A stretch of DNA of 64,000 nucleotides from Acidovorax radicis N35 (GTDB taxonomy: Bacteria; Pseudomonadota; Gammaproteobacteria; Burkholderiales; Burkholderiaceae_C): the NCBI RefSeq assembly GCF_000204195.1, contig NZ_AFBG01000018.1:310001-374000 (forward strand), in the 5' to 3' direction. Positions 29,822 through 39,395 of this stretch are shown here, one piece after another. Both the position numbers and the translations under genes were made by a program. Under the pieces are notes generated by a model that was not told the DNA's origin, ran no database searches, and saw only the letters and a list, made by a program, of their open reading frames with translations. Within the stretch, counting starts at the first letter, position 1. The number at the start of each line of letters is the position of its first letter.

Positions 29822-29897
29822 GCGGGAATAGCTCAGTTGGTAGAGCGCAACCTTGCCAAGGTTGAGGTCGAGAGTTCGAGACTCTTTTCCCGCTCCA
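29822..29897 (+). tRNA. tRNA-Gly(GCC), copy 1
   Basis: A 76-nt tRNA with acceptor stem GCGGGAA, anticodon loop TTGCCAA (anticodon GCC), T-loop TTCGAGA and encoded CCA. The 76 bases are identical to copy 2 at 30214. Confidence 0.97.
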
Positions 29898-29905
29898 ATT
29901 TCCAC

Positions 29906-29935
29906 AAAAAGGGAAGCATTAGCTTCCCTTTTTTG
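29906..29935 (+). terminator. Terminator after tRNA-Gly copy 1
   Basis: GGGAAGC and GCTTCCC enclose ATTA, followed by six T. It separates this tRNA from tRNA-Cys. Confidence 0.8.
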
Positions 29936-29955
29936 TCAGAGGAATGTGAATTCCT

Positions 29956-30029
29956 GGCGCGGTAGCAAAGCGGTTATGCCCCGGATTGCAAATCCGGTTA
30001 GTCCGGTTCGACTCCGGACCGCGCCTCCA
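29956..30029 (+). tRNA. tRNA-Cys(GCA)
   Basis: A 74-nt tRNA with acceptor stem GGCGCGG/CCGCGCC, anticodon loop TTGCAAA (anticodon GCA), T-loop TTCGACT and encoded CCA. The following gap to 30213 is AT-rich and contains a TATAAT box at about 30156-30161 that could serve the next tRNA. Confidence 0.97.
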
Positions 30030-30213
30030 GATACGGTCCATGCCGTCGATGTTTGAAGATCCTCCAGGATTGGCGCATCGAGGGAGATCGTAAAACGATG
30101 GATGGTGATTGGTTGATTTTTTGGTTTGCAATCGAACAGAGCCAAAAAAATAGCGATATAATTTGAGGCTTGCTGATTCATGTTGATGGAAACATTGGCG
30201 GCAGTCAGAAAAT

Positions 30214-30289
30214 GCGGGAATAGCTCAGTTGGTAGAGCGCAACCTTGCCAAGGTTGAGGTCGAGAGTTCGAGACTCTTTTCCCGCTCCA
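30214..30289 (+). tRNA. tRNA-Gly(GCC), copy 2
   Basis: Identical in sequence to copy 1 and with a similar downstream terminator, which suggests local duplication around tRNA-Cys. Confidence 0.97.
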
Positions 30290-30296
30290 TATTTGT

Positions 30297-30323
30297 AAGG
30301 GAAGCTTCGGCTTCCCTTTTTTC
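30297..30323 (+). terminator. Terminator after tRNA-Gly copy 2
   Basis: AAGGGAAGC, loop TTCG, GCTTCCC, then six T. The stem core GGGAAGC is the same as in the terminator after copy 1. Confidence 0.85.
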
Positions 30324-30444
30324 TTGGTGGCGCACGGCAGGCGGTTTGACGAACAGCCGCCCTGTGACCAGAGATACGACAGGGCATTGCGCGCATGCGC
30401 TGCCCGGGTTACGCTGCGATGCAGGTGTGCGTTGGGCAGCCGGC

Positions 30445-30537
30445 GCCCCGATGGTGAAATTGGTAGACACTGCGGACTTAAAATCCGCCGCTTTCCTGAA
30501 AAGGGGCGTGCCGGTTCGACCCCGGCTCGGGGCACCA
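30445..30537 (+). tRNA. tRNA-Leu(UAA)
   Basis: A 93-nt class II tRNA with acceptor stem GCCCCGA/TCGGGGC, anticodon loop CTTAAAA (anticodon TAA), long variable arm, T-loop TTCGACC and encoded CCA. It lies 13 bp upstream of the following protein gene, so both may share a transcript. Confidence 0.96.
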
Positions 30538-30550
30538 CTACGATTCAATC

Positions 30551-31189
30551 ATGTCAAGTTACAACGCTCCCTTCGAAATCCACGTCCACGGACAAGTCCA
30601 GTTGCGCGCCGATGCGAGCTTTGACCAACTCCAGGAGGCGCTCAAACCCCTGTGGAAGTACGCCGGAGCCCGCTCGCTGGCCGATGGTGCGACCAGCGCT
30701 TATGAAGAAGAGCCAGGCATCAAGTTCGATGCCCAGGAGCACTTGTTGCAGATGTGCTGGACGGTGCGGGGCGATGAAGACTTTCGCCAGTCGCTTGACG
30801 AGATGTGCATGAATCTCAACGAGCTGGCCGAACAGGGGGCCGCCATAGAAGTCACGTTTTACGACGCGGACTTCGACGAGGAAGAGGAAGATCAGGGCGC
30901 GGAGTCGCGCGACGACTTCGTCATGCTGTTTGTCGGCCCCACGCCCGCGGCCATCATGCAGGTGCAGCGTGATCTGCTGGTGCAGGACGTTGTGAACATG
31001 ATGGAGCGCCACTTTGATGGTGCCGAACTGGGCGGCGTGGTGGCGGAGATCGACAAGCTGTTCAGCCAGCGCTTTGACGCCCTGGTGAACTCGCTGGAGA
31101 TCGGCAAACCTCCGCGTGGCCCGGGTGGAGGGGGCTCTGGCAGCGGTCACGGTGGCGGAGGTGGCCGCCGTCCGCGCCACCTGCACTGA
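30551..31189 (+). CDS. Uncharacterised soluble protein with Gly/His-rich tail
   Basis: I do not recognise a function for this 212-residue protein. It has no signal or membrane segment, a mixed alpha/beta body with an acidic patch DADFDEEEEDQ near residue 112, and a C-terminal low-complexity tail rich in Gly with interspersed His, ending in RRPRHLH. The tail could bind metal or RNA, but this is a guess. It looks like a conserved hypothetical protein of Burkholderiales. Normal codon use and its position directly after tRNA-Leu support a real gene. Confidence 0.75.
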   Translation: MSSYNAPFEIHVHGQVQLRADASFDQLQEALKPLWKYAGARSLADGATSAYEEEPGIKFDAQEHLLQMCWTVRGDEDFRQSLDEMCMNLNELAEQGAAIEVTFYDADFDEEEEDQGAESRDDFVMLFVGPTPAAIMQVQRDLLVQDVVNMMERHFDGAELGGVVAEIDKLFSQRFDALVNSLEIGKPPRGPGGGGSGSGHGGGGGRRPRHLH

Positions 31190-31357
31190 GCCTGGCCAGG
31201 CACACGGCGTTGCGGGAGTGCTTGTTTTCTGTCCGCGCTCGTGTTGAAAAGCAGGCCGGCAGGCTGTGGCAATCAGCCCGGGTTGCATGCATGGGCTCCA
31301 CGGCACTGCCGCGCAGTTCTGTAGCTCTGTGATTCCCTGCGCGCTGTCCCGTCTCCC

Positions 31358-31894
31358 ATGACCTCCGATCTACCGTATCTGCGTTCCTACCCCGCGTCCT
31401 TGCAAGACCAGGCGCGCGATCTGTTGGCGCAAGGGCGGCTGGGAGCCATGTTGCAGCGCAAGTACCCCCAGGCCCATGCGGTGCGCAGCGACAGGGCCCT
31501 GTACGACTACGCACAGGAACTCAAGGGGCGCTACCTGCGCAACGCGGGGACGGTCAACAAGGTTCTTTTCGACAACAAGATCCACGTAGTGCGCCACGCC
31601 TTGGGGTTGCACACGGCGGTCTCGCGTGTGCAGGGCAACCGGCTGGCGGCCAGGCATGAGATCCGCATTGCGTCGATGTTCAAACAGGCGCCGGACGAGT
31701 TCCTGCGCATGATCGTGGTCCACGAGCTGGCCCACCTTCGTGAGAAGGACCACGACAAGGCTTTTTACCAGCTGTGTACCCACATGGAGCCGCAATACCA
31801 CCAGTATGAGTTCGATCTGCGCCTGTACCTCACCCACATGGAGCATGTGGGGGAGCGGTTGTGGGGTGGGGCTTCAGAAACCGGTTCAGCGTAG
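31358..31894 (+). CDS. YgjP-like zinc metallopeptidase
   Basis: The 178-residue protein carries the HExxH zinc site in VVHELAHLREKDHDKAFY (near residues 126-143), with a third ligand His eight residues on in KDHDKAF. This is the hallmark of the DUF45/YgjP metal-dependent hydrolases related to SprT and M48 peptidases. The substrate is unknown. It has no signal peptide, so it is probably cytoplasmic. A family A repeat lies immediately after its stop. Confidence 0.85.
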   Translation: MTSDLPYLRSYPASLQDQARDLLAQGRLGAMLQRKYPQAHAVRSDRALYDYAQELKGRYLRNAGTVNKVLFDNKIHVVRHALGLHTAVSRVQGNRLAARHEIRIASMFKQAPDEFLRMIVVHELAHLREKDHDKAFYQLCTHMEPQYHQYEFDLRLYLTHMEHVGERLWGGASETGSA

Positions 31895-31910
31895 AAAGTG
31901 AATGCTATTT

Positions 31911-31960
31911 ATTTAATAGCAATGAACGCTTGTTGGTAAAGCGCCAGGCCCCAAAAATAT
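31911..31960. repeat. Mosaic palindromic repeat, family A, copy 4
   Basis: TGCTATT...AATAGCA followed by ACGCTTG...AAAGCGC and AGGCCCCAAAAA, in reverse orientation relative to copy 1. It fills the gap between the convergent metallopeptidase and murI genes. Confidence 0.75.
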
Positions 31961-31966
31961 GTTGAA

Positions 31967-32839
31967 TCAGGGTACAGACACTGTTTCACAGCAGTCTGCA
32001 GGCAGACCCAGCCAGCGCTCGGCTGCTGCCTGAAGCATGGCCACCGGCCCGGTGGTAAGCAGGCGGGTGCGAGAGACATCCGTGGCAGGGGCACCATCGG
32101 GCGTTGCCAGCAGCCCCGCTGTCTCCAGCAATCGCCGCGTCTGCCGGGCCACGGGTTCACCGGTCTCGATGAATTGCACATGGGGGCCTACCAGTGCCCG
32201 AAGTTCGTGGGCCACAAAAATATAGTGGGTGCACCCAAGCACCAGCGTATCGATCTGCCCTGGTGCTGTGCCGAAGTCGCCCATGGCCTGAAGGTACCGT
32301 TCGCACAGGGCACCCGTTTCCGTTGCACCCACCGGGGCGCCGAGCACGGGCGCTGGCCGGGCCACACTGCGCTCGATGGCGTGCGCCAGGCCGTCACAGG
32401 GCTGCACCACGAACTGGGCCTGTTCGGCCAGCGAGCCCAGCAGCTTGCCGAACTTGGCGCTGGTGAGTGTGCCCCGTGTTCCGATCACGCCCACGCGACC
32501 GGTTCGGGTCACCGCCAGCGCAGGCTTGATGGCGGGCTCCAGGCCCACAAGAGGTAGATCAAGGTGGCTGGCGCGCACCTCGTGGATGGCCGCCGCCGTG
32601 GCGGTGTTGCAAGCCACCACCAGGGCCTTGATGTGGTGCTGTTCGAGCAGGTACCGCGTGATGGCGTGGGTGCGTGCACCCACATAGGCATCGCCCCGTT
32701 CGCCGTACGGCGCATGGGCACTGTCGGCCAGGTACACAAAACGCTCATGGGGCAGTGCCGCCCGCAGAGCGCGCAGTACGCTCAGGCCCCCCACGCCGCT
32801 GTCAAACACGCCGATGGGGAGTTGCTGTGCTTCGGTCAT
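31967..32839 (-). CDS. murI: Glutamate racemase
   Basis: The 290-residue enzyme makes D-glutamate for peptidoglycan. The two catalytic cysteines lie in VVACNTATAAA and VLGCTHYIF; IGVFDSGVGGLSVLRAL at residues 9-25 and SAHAPYG complete the signature. I chose ATG at 32839 (MTEAQQLP), because the longer frame adds 54 residues lacking family similarity. It lies downstream of the class I fumarase on the same strand, about 100 bp away. Confidence 0.95.
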   Translation of the reverse strand: MTEAQQLPIGVFDSGVGGLSVLRALRAALPHERFVYLADSAHAPYGERGDAYVGARTHAITRYLLEQHHIKALVVACNTATAAAIHEVRASHLDLPLVGLEPAIKPALAVTRTGRVGVIGTRGTLTSAKFGKLLGSLAEQAQFVVQPCDGLAHAIERSVARPAPVLGAPVGATETGALCERYLQAMGDFGTAPGQIDTLVLGCTHYIFVAHELRALVGPHVQFIETGEPVARQTRRLLETAGLLATPDGAPATDVSRTRLLTTGPVAMLQAAAERWLGLPADCCETVSVP

Positions 32840-32940
32840 GGATCCTTGTGAACCGGAGAAGGAACAGAGTCGGGGAGAAAGCCCGGCGGGGGCAGGCGCT
32901 ATGGCCTGCCCAACACTGCTCAGGCGGGTTTTGTGTTCTA

Positions 32941-34497
32941 TCAGGCTGCGGCAGCGACGCCGATGCCCTTGAACTCGCCTGTGGCGATCTTCTTTTGCCA
33001 TTCGGCTGGGCCGGTAATGTGGGCGCTGGTGCCGCCGGCGTCCACCGCCACGGTCACGGGCATGTCCACCACGTCGAATTCGTAGATGGCTTCCATGCCC
33101 ATGTCGGCAAAGCCCACCACCTTGGCGGTCTTGATGGCCTTGCTGACCAGGTAGGCGGCGCCGCCCACGGCCATCAGGTACGCGCTTTGGTGCTTCTTGA
33201 TGGCTTCGATGGCGACCGGGCCGCGCTCGGCCTTGCCGATCATGGCGATCAGGCCGGTTTCGGCCAGCATCATTTCGGTGAAGCCGTCCATGCGGGTGGC
33301 GGTGGTCGGGCCGGCGGGGCCAACGGCCTCGTCACGCACCGGGTCCACGGGGCCGACGTAGTAGATGACGCGGTTGGTGAAGTCCACGGGCAGTGGCTCG
33401 CCCTTGGCCAGCATGCCCTGGATGCGCTTGTGGGCGGCGTCGCGGCCCGTCAGCATCTTGCCGTTCAGCAGCAGGGTGTCGCCGGGTTTCCAGCTGGCGA
33501 CTTCGGCCTTGGTCAAGGTGTTCAGGTCCACCTTTTTGCTGGTTTTGTAGTCGGGCGTCCAGTTCACGTTGGGCCACAGGTCCAGCGACGGCGGGTCCAG
33601 GTAGACCGGGCCGCTGCCGTCCATCACAAAGTGGGCATGGCGGGTGGCGGCGCAGTTGGGGATCATGGCCACGGGCTTGCTGGCGGCGTGGGTGGGGTAC
33701 ATCTTGATCTTCACGTCCAGCACGGTGGTCAGGCCGCCCAGGCCTTGCGCGCCAATGCCCAGGGCGTTGACCTTTTCCATCAGCTCGATGCGCAGGGCCT
33801 CGACCTTGGTCAGCTCGGCGCCGGATGCCTTCTTGGCCTGCAGCTCGTACATGTCCAGATCGTCCATCAGGCTTTCCTTGGCCATCAGCACGGCTTTTTC
33901 AGCGGTGCCGCCGATGCCGATGCCCAGCATGCCGGGCGGGCACCAGCCAGCGCCCATGGTGGGCACTGTCTTCAGCACCCAGTCGACGATGCTGTCACCG
34001 GGGTTGAGCATGACCATCTTGCTCTTGTTTTCGCTACCGCCGCCTTTGGCTGCGACCGTCACTTCCACGGTGTTGCCGGGCACGATCTCGGTGAAGATCA
34101 CGGCCGGGGTGTTGTCCTTGGTGTTCTTGCGGTCGAAGTGTGGGTCGGCCACCACGCTGGCGCGCAGGGTGTTGTCGGGGTGGTTGTAGCCACGGCGCAC
34201 GCCTTCGTTGATGGCGTCGTCCAGGCTGCCCGTGAAGCCCTCCCAGCGCACGTCCATGCCCACTTTCAGGAACACGTTGACGATGCCGGTGTCCTGGCAG
34301 ATGGGGCGCTGGCCGGTGGCGCTCATCTTGCTGTTGGTCAGGATCTGGGCGATCGCGTCCTTGGCCGCCGGGCTTTGCTCGCGCTCATAGGCGCGGGCCA
34401 GGTGGGCGATGTAGTCGGTGGGGTGGTAGTAGCTGATGTACTGCAGCGCGGCGGCTACGGATTCGATGAGATCGTCCTGGCGGATGGAGGTGGTCAT
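32941..34497 (-). CDS. Class I fumarate hydratase ([4Fe-4S], FumA/B type)
   Basis: The 518-residue oxygen-sensitive fumarase interconverts fumarate and malate in the TCA cycle. Cluster-associated cysteines are in RPICQDTGIVNVF, GWCPPGMLGIGIGG and NCAATRHAHF. The C-terminal domain contains VDAGGTSAHITGPAEW. Full-length single-chain form. A second, iron-independent fumarase (fumC) is encoded 3.5 kb away, so the organism can cover the step when iron is scarce or oxidants are present. Confidence 0.95.
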   Translation of the reverse strand: MTTSIRQDDLIESVAAALQYISYYHPTDYIAHLARAYEREQSPAAKDAIAQILTNSKMSATGQRPICQDTGIVNVFLKVGMDVRWEGFTGSLDDAINEGVRRGYNHPDNTLRASVVADPHFDRKNTKDNTPAVIFTEIVPGNTVEVTVAAKGGGSENKSKMVMLNPGDSIVDWVLKTVPTMGAGWCPPGMLGIGIGGTAEKAVLMAKESLMDDLDMYELQAKKASGAELTKVEALRIELMEKVNALGIGAQGLGGLTTVLDVKIKMYPTHAASKPVAMIPNCAATRHAHFVMDGSGPVYLDPPSLDLWPNVNWTPDYKTSKKVDLNTLTKAEVASWKPGDTLLLNGKMLTGRDAAHKRIQGMLAKGEPLPVDFTNRVIYYVGPVDPVRDEAVGPAGPTTATRMDGFTEMMLAETGLIAMIGKAERGPVAIEAIKKHQSAYLMAVGGAAYLVSKAIKTAKVVGFADMGMEAIYEFDVVDMPVTVAVDAGGTSAHITGPAEWQKKIATGEFKGIGVAAAA

Positions 34498-34721
34498 GGC
34501 GTGTCGTGGGGAGTCTTATGGAGAACGCAAGCACGTTCCTGTTCTGCCCGCCGCACGCACTCCTGGCTGGCCACTGCCGGTCTTCCAGAAGCACTGCCGA
34601 TGGCAGGCGGACCGTATTTTGACAGACCCCCGCCAGCGGAGCTCCGCGCGCGCAATGGCACACCCCGCCGTTGCGCCACTTGCCGCTGGACGCGGGAACC
34701 CCGCCCGATGGTTCCGGGGTG

Positions 34722-35117
34722 CTATTCGCTCTCTTCGTCTTCGTCCGTGGCTTCGCTTTCCGGCAGGTCGTCTGCAGTCAGCGGAGCGGCATGGCCATGC
34801 GTGCCATGCTGCATGTCGGGGGCTTCCGGCAGGCCGTTGTCTTCCATGTCCATGCCGGGTTCTTCACTTTCCTCCGACATGTCTTCCACGTGGTCGGGCA
34901 GGATGTCCCGCGCCAGGGGCTGGGGGGCGGGCTCCACGCTGCTGCGCTCGCCCGTGCCAAAGCGGTCGGTGTCGCTGTCGGTCTCGGAACTGTAGGCGCC
35001 CGCACTGTCGCTGCCGGAGTCGGAGGCGTCGCTGGGCCCCAGGCTGTCAATGCCGGTCGCACTGTGGGCCGGGGGAAGGTGGTCGGCGTCAATGCCGAGA
35101 AGGCTGCTGGTGGCCAT
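34722..35117 (-). CDS. Small acidic, disordered protein of unknown function
   Basis: This 131-residue protein is dominated by Asp, Glu and Ser. It begins MATSSLLGIDADHL, continues with LGPSDASDSGSDSAG and ends in DDLPESEATDEDEESE, with no signal, membrane segment or fold visible. I recall similar short acidic proteins with a SLGPSDxSDSGSD motif in other Comamonadaceae, also without function. Ser-Asp-rich segments are consistent with an intrinsically disordered or cation-binding protein. It stands alone between the class I fumarase and the MHYT protein. Confidence 0.6.
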   Translation of the reverse strand: MATSSLLGIDADHLPPAHSATGIDSLGPSDASDSGSDSAGAYSSETDSDTDRFGTGERSSVEPAPQPLARDILPDHVEDMSEESEEPGMDMEDNGLPEAPDMQHGTHGHAAPLTADDLPESEATDEDEESE

Positions 35118-35306
35118 GAGGGTCTCCAGGTGTGTTGGGGGGACGTGCGCCAGTCCTGGGGGCCAGCGCGGCAGTGGCAGCGTTGCCGCTGAAGTGCCAT
35201 GGTGCGCCGACCGTGGGCTGCACGGCGTCAGGCGACGCTGACACGGGTGTCGTCCTTTTCCGACGACGTGCCATGGCCGGGGCTTTCAGGCGCGCAGCAG
35301 GCGGCC

Positions 35307-37469
35307 TTACAGCTCTGGCAACGACCCGATGACGGACGGCGTGAAGTCTGCACTGCCGACCGGTTTTTCACCTTGTGACCATGCCAGCAGCGTGTCTGCC
35401 GGCATGGGATGGGCATAGAAGAAGCCCTGCAATTCATCACAGCCCATGCCCAGCAGAATATCGCGCTGGCCGCTGGTCTCCACCCCCTCGGCCACCACCC
35501 GCAGCCCCAGGGCATGCGCCAGGCTCACCACCGCGGCCACCACGGCGCGGGCGTCTTCGCTGCTTTCCAGATCGTTCACAAAACTGCGGTCGATCTTGAG
35601 CTGCTGCGCCGGCAGCTGGCGCAGGTAGTTCAGGCTGGAATACCCGGTGCCGAAGTCGTCGATGGACAGGAACACGCCGATGCGTGCCAGCCCCTCGAAG
35701 GTGCGCTGCGTGGCCTTGATGTCCTCCATGGCCACCGATTCGGTGATCTCGCACAGCAGTTGCGAGGCATCGAGCCCGTGGCGCAGCAGCGCCTGCTCGA
35801 TGCGCTCGGCCAGCCCGGCCTCGCGCAGCTGGTGCACCGACAGGTTGATAGCCACGCGCATGCGCATGCCGCTGCGGGCCCACTCGGCGGTCTGGCGGCA
35901 GGCTTCATTGATGACCCAGTTGCCCAGCCGTCCGATGAGGCCGAAGCGCTCGGCCAGCGCGATGAAGACCATGGGGCTCACCATGCCATGTTGGGGGTGC
36001 TTCCAGCGCAGCAGCGCTTCCACCCCGCTGATCTGGCCGCGCGTTCCGTCGATCTTGGGTTGGTAGTGCAGGGCCAGCTGGCCCCGGTCAATGGCTTGGC
36101 GCAGGTCGTTCTGCAACTCCAGCTGCTCTGAGGCGTTCGAGCCCATGTGGGGTTCAAACAGCGCATAGCAGCCGCCGCCCGCGCGCTTGGCGGCATACAT
36201 GGCGGCATCGGCGTTGGCCACCAGCTTGCCGCGCTCCCCGTGGTCGGGGTGCACGACGATTCCGATGGAGCAGGCGATCTGCACCTGTTTGCCCGCCACT
36301 TCGAAAGGCTCCGAGAGCGATGCCAGCACCCGGTTGGCCACCATCACGCTCGCGGCCACGTCGGTCACGTCTTCCAGCAGGATCAGAAACTCGTCTCCGC
36401 CGACGCGGGCCACGGTGTCCCCCTCGCGCGCCTCGCGGCGCAGGCGGTCGGCTGCGCCGCGCAGGATCACGTCGCCCGCGGCATGGCCAAAGGAGTCGTT
36501 GATGGGCTTGAAGCCATCCAGGTCCACAAACAGCACGGCCAGGCGGTCTTCCACGCGGTGGTGGTTGGTGCGGTCCAGGCGCAGCAGCGCGTGGATGAGC
36601 CGGTCTTCGAACAGCAGCCGGTTGGGCAGGCCGGTCAGCGCGTCGGCGAACGCGCGTTTTTGCAGCTCGTCGTTGGCGGCCTGCAGGCGGGTGTTGCTGT
36701 CCTGCAGCGACTTCGTCAGGCGCTCGGCCGTGGCCTGCAGCCGCGCGTCCAGAATGGACGTGAACAGTGTGCTCACCAGCAGCATGCCCGTGGCCATGAG
36801 CACCATGGCTGTGAGGCCCGGGCCGCCGAGCTCGCCCGCACTCAGGCACACGGAGCCCATGGCAAAGCTGGCCGCCGCCATGCCGGTGTAGTGCATGCCG
36901 CAGATGGCCACCGCCATCACGAACGATGCGGCCAGCTGGTAGGGCAGGCGCTGGCTGGGCCGCACCCGGCGCAGCAGCTTGAAGATCAGCAGGGCCGTGG
37001 CCGATGCCAGCACCGCGATCAGCACCGACAGCGCCACCAGCGGCGGGTTCCAGACGATGCCGGGCGCCATCTCCATGGCGGCCATGCCGATGTAGTGCAT
37101 GCCGCTGATGCCGGCACCCATTACCAGCGCACCCATGGCCAGTTGGGCCCGGCCAGAGGTTTCCTGGCTGGCCAGCTGCAGGGCCATGGCAGATGCGGTC
37201 ACCGCTGCCAGCCACGACAGCAGCGTGGGGCCGCCGGCAAAGCCGATCTCGATGGGCAGCCTGAAGGCCTGCATGCCCAAAAAGTGCATGGCCCAGATGC
37301 CCGTGCCCATGACGATGGAGCCTGCTGCCCACCAGGCCAGCCCGACGCGGCGCTGCGCCGTGCGCACGCGGCGCGCCAGGTCCAGCGTCACGTATGACGC
37401 CAGCATGGCGATGGCAAAGGAGGCCACCACCACGAACAGGTTGTAGCTGGAGGGCATGAACGTGTTCAT
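35307..37469 (-). CDS. MHYT-GGDEF-EAL cyclic-di-GMP signalling protein
   Basis: The 720-residue membrane signalling protein has an N-terminal MHYT sensor of about seven helices with three MH motifs (WAMHFLGM, SGMHYIGM, CGMHYTGM), proposed to bind copper and sense gases. A coiled-coil linker leads to a GGDEF domain with intact RVGGDEF, then an EAL domain with intact EALLRW, DDFGTGYSSL and EGVET. Both catalytic sites look functional, so it could make and degrade c-di-GMP. It is divergent from fumC across a 506-bp gap. Confidence 0.93.
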   Translation of the reverse strand: MNTFMPSSYNLFVVVASFAIAMLASYVTLDLARRVRTAQRRVGLAWWAAGSIVMGTGIWAMHFLGMQAFRLPIEIGFAGGPTLLSWLAAVTASAMALQLASQETSGRAQLAMGALVMGAGISGMHYIGMAAMEMAPGIVWNPPLVALSVLIAVLASATALLIFKLLRRVRPSQRLPYQLAASFVMAVAICGMHYTGMAAASFAMGSVCLSAGELGGPGLTAMVLMATGMLLVSTLFTSILDARLQATAERLTKSLQDSNTRLQAANDELQKRAFADALTGLPNRLLFEDRLIHALLRLDRTNHHRVEDRLAVLFVDLDGFKPINDSFGHAAGDVILRGAADRLRREAREGDTVARVGGDEFLILLEDVTDVAASVMVANRVLASLSEPFEVAGKQVQIACSIGIVVHPDHGERGKLVANADAAMYAAKRAGGGCYALFEPHMGSNASEQLELQNDLRQAIDRGQLALHYQPKIDGTRGQISGVEALLRWKHPQHGMVSPMVFIALAERFGLIGRLGNWVINEACRQTAEWARSGMRMRVAINLSVHQLREAGLAERIEQALLRHGLDASQLLCEITESVAMEDIKATQRTFEGLARIGVFLSIDDFGTGYSSLNYLRQLPAQQLKIDRSFVNDLESSEDARAVVAAVVSLAHALGLRVVAEGVETSGQRDILLGMGCDELQGFFYAHPMPADTLLAWSQGEKPVGSADFTPSVIGSLPEL

Positions 37470-37975
37470 GGTGCAAAGAATGCTGGGGTTGGATGGGCAG
37501 GGTGCATCGGGCGCGCGGCGCCGTCAAGAGGCCCAGGGCGGATAGGCCGCGGCAGCGCAATGGATGAATGAAGCAGGCACGGGGCGGATAGGGCATGGCC
37601 GCGCGCGTCGGAGTGTATCCACCGGTGCGAAGGCGTGCCGGCGCGGGGGTTTGGCCTGCAGCGGGCGGATTGGTATCCATCGCCATGCCCCCGCAGATGC
37701 CCCCACCGGCAGTGTTGGCGGCGAGGCTTGTTGCTCTTTGCTGCGGGGCTTGCCGCACACTGGCCGGGCGCAACCCGCTCAGGCTGTGCAACTCCATAAA
37801 TGAGAATGGTTCGTTTTTGCATTATGCTGCCGGGCGCGCCGATGTTCCCGGCTGCACCTGTTTTGGGGCCAGACGCAGGCAGCCCCTGCAGCCCCGCGGC
37901 GGCTCCGGGCCGGGCCGTGCGTTTGCCCGCCCTTTCTCACTTTTCCTGCTTTTTCAACTTGGAGAACCGCTGCCC
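37470..37975. other. Long divergent intergenic region with a possible Fur-type site
   Basis: No gene is supported in this 506-bp gap between the MHYT protein and fumC. Most of it is GC-rich. The one AT-rich island, 37797-37828, contains TGAGAATGGTTCGTT followed by TTGCATTAT, which resembles one half of a Fur box next to a -10-like element. The last 100 bp hold the fumC leader with GGAG 10 bp before the start. Confidence 0.5.
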
Positions 37976-39361
37976 ATGACCTCCCGTACCGAACGCGACA
38001 CCTTTGGCCCCATCGAGGTGCCGGCCGACAAGCTCTGGGGCGCGCAGACGCAGCGCTCGCTGCAGAACTTCGACATCTCGGGCGAGCAGCAGCCGCGCGA
38101 GATCATCAAGGCGCTGGCCCAGGTCAAGCGCGCGTCGGCCGTGGTCAACCAGGCGCTGGGCCTGCAGGATGCCAAGAAGACCGATGCCATCGTGGCTGCG
38201 GCCGATGAAGTCATCGCTGGCAAGCATGCCGGCGAGTTCCCGCTGGTGGTGTGGCAGACGGGCTCGGGCACGCAGACCAACATGAACGTCAACGAAGTGC
38301 TGGCCAACCGCGCCAGCGAGATCCTGGGCGGCGAGCGCGGCGAAGGCCGCCTGGTGCACCCCAACGACGACGTGAACCGCAGCCAGTCGAGCAACGACGT
38401 GTTCCCGACCGCCATGCACGTGGCGGCGGTGGAGGCGTTGACCCACAAGCTGCTGCCTGCCATCGCCAAGCTGCGCGCCACGCTGGCGAAGAAGGCGCAG
38501 GACTTCGACGGTATCGTCAAGATCGGCCGCACCCATTTGCAGGATGCCACCCCGCTCACGCTGGGCCAGGAGTTCTCGGGCTATGTGGCGCAACTGGACC
38601 ATGGCGAGCGCCATGTGCGCGCCGCGCTGCCCCATTTGTACGAGCTGGCCTTGGGTGGCACGGCGGTGGGCACGGGCCTGAACGCGCCCAAGGGCTATGC
38701 CGAGCAGGCCGCCGCCGAGCTGGCGCGCCTCACGGGCCTGCCCTTCGTCACCGCGCCGAACAAGTTCGAGGCGCTGGCCTCGGTGGATGGCCTGGTGCAC
38801 GCCCACGGCGCCCTGAAGACCCTGGCCGCCAGCATGATGAAGATCGCCAACGACGTGCGCTGGCTGGCCAGCGGCCCGCGCAGCGGCATCGGCGAACTGA
38901 GCATCCCCGAGAACGAGCCCGGCTCGTCCATCATGCCCGGCAAGGTCAACCCCACGCAGAGCGAGGCCGTGACCATGCTGGCCGCCCAGGTGTTTGGCAA
39001 CGACGTGGCCATCAACTTCGGCGGTGCCTCGGGCAACTTCGAGCTCAACGTGTTCCGCCCGATGGTGGCGCACAACTTCCTGCAGAGCGTGCGCCTTTTG
39101 GCCGACGGCATGGTCAGCTTCAACGACCAGTGCGCCGTGGGCATCGAGCCCAACCGCGAGCGCATCACCGAGCTGGTGGACCGCTCGCTGATGCTGGTGA
39201 CCGCGCTCAACACCCACATCGGCTACGACGAGGCGGCTTTCATCGCCAAGAAGGCCCACAAGGAAGGCACCAGCCTGCGCGAAGCGGCCGTGGCGTCAGG
39301 CCACGTCACGGGTGAGCAGTTCGACCAGTGGGTGGTGCCGGGCAACATGGTGGGGCGCTGA
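37976..39361 (+). CDS. fumC: Class II fumarate hydratase
   Basis: The 461-residue tetrameric, iron-independent fumarase has the superfamily signature [15 protein letters not shown] (with the catalytic Ser), the N-terminal [15 protein letters not shown] and the middle [11 protein letters not shown] with [15 protein letters not shown]. The start MTSRTERD at 37976 follows GGAGAACCGC. It stands alone, convergent with the Crp/Fnr-type regulator. In other bacteria FumC is induced under iron limitation or oxidative stress; the candidate Fur site upstream would fit. Confidence 0.96.
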   Translation: MTSRTERDTFGPIEVPADKLWGAQTQRSLQNFDISGEQQPREIIKALAQVKRASAVVNQALGLQDAKKTDAIVAAADEVIAGKHAGEFPLVVWQTGSGTQTNMNVNEVLANRASEILGGERGEGRLVHPNDDVNRSQSSNDVFPTAMHVAAVEALTHKLLPAIAKLRATLAKKAQDFDGIVKIGRTHLQDATPLTLGQEFSGYVAQLDHGERHVRAALPHLYELALGGTAVGTGLNAPKGYAEQAAAELARLTGLPFVTAPNKFEALASVDGLVHAHGALKTLAASMMKIANDVRWLASGPRSGIGELSIPENEPGSSIMPGKVNPTQSEAVTMLAAQVFGNDVAINFGGASGNFELNVFRPMVAHNFLQSVRLLADGMVSFNDQCAVGIEPNRERITELVDRSLMLVTALNTHIGYDEAAFIAKKAHKEGTSLREAAVASGHVTGEQFDQWVVPGNMVGR

Positions 39362-39395
39362 GCGCCTGGCAAGGCGCCACTCGCCAAAAAATTCA

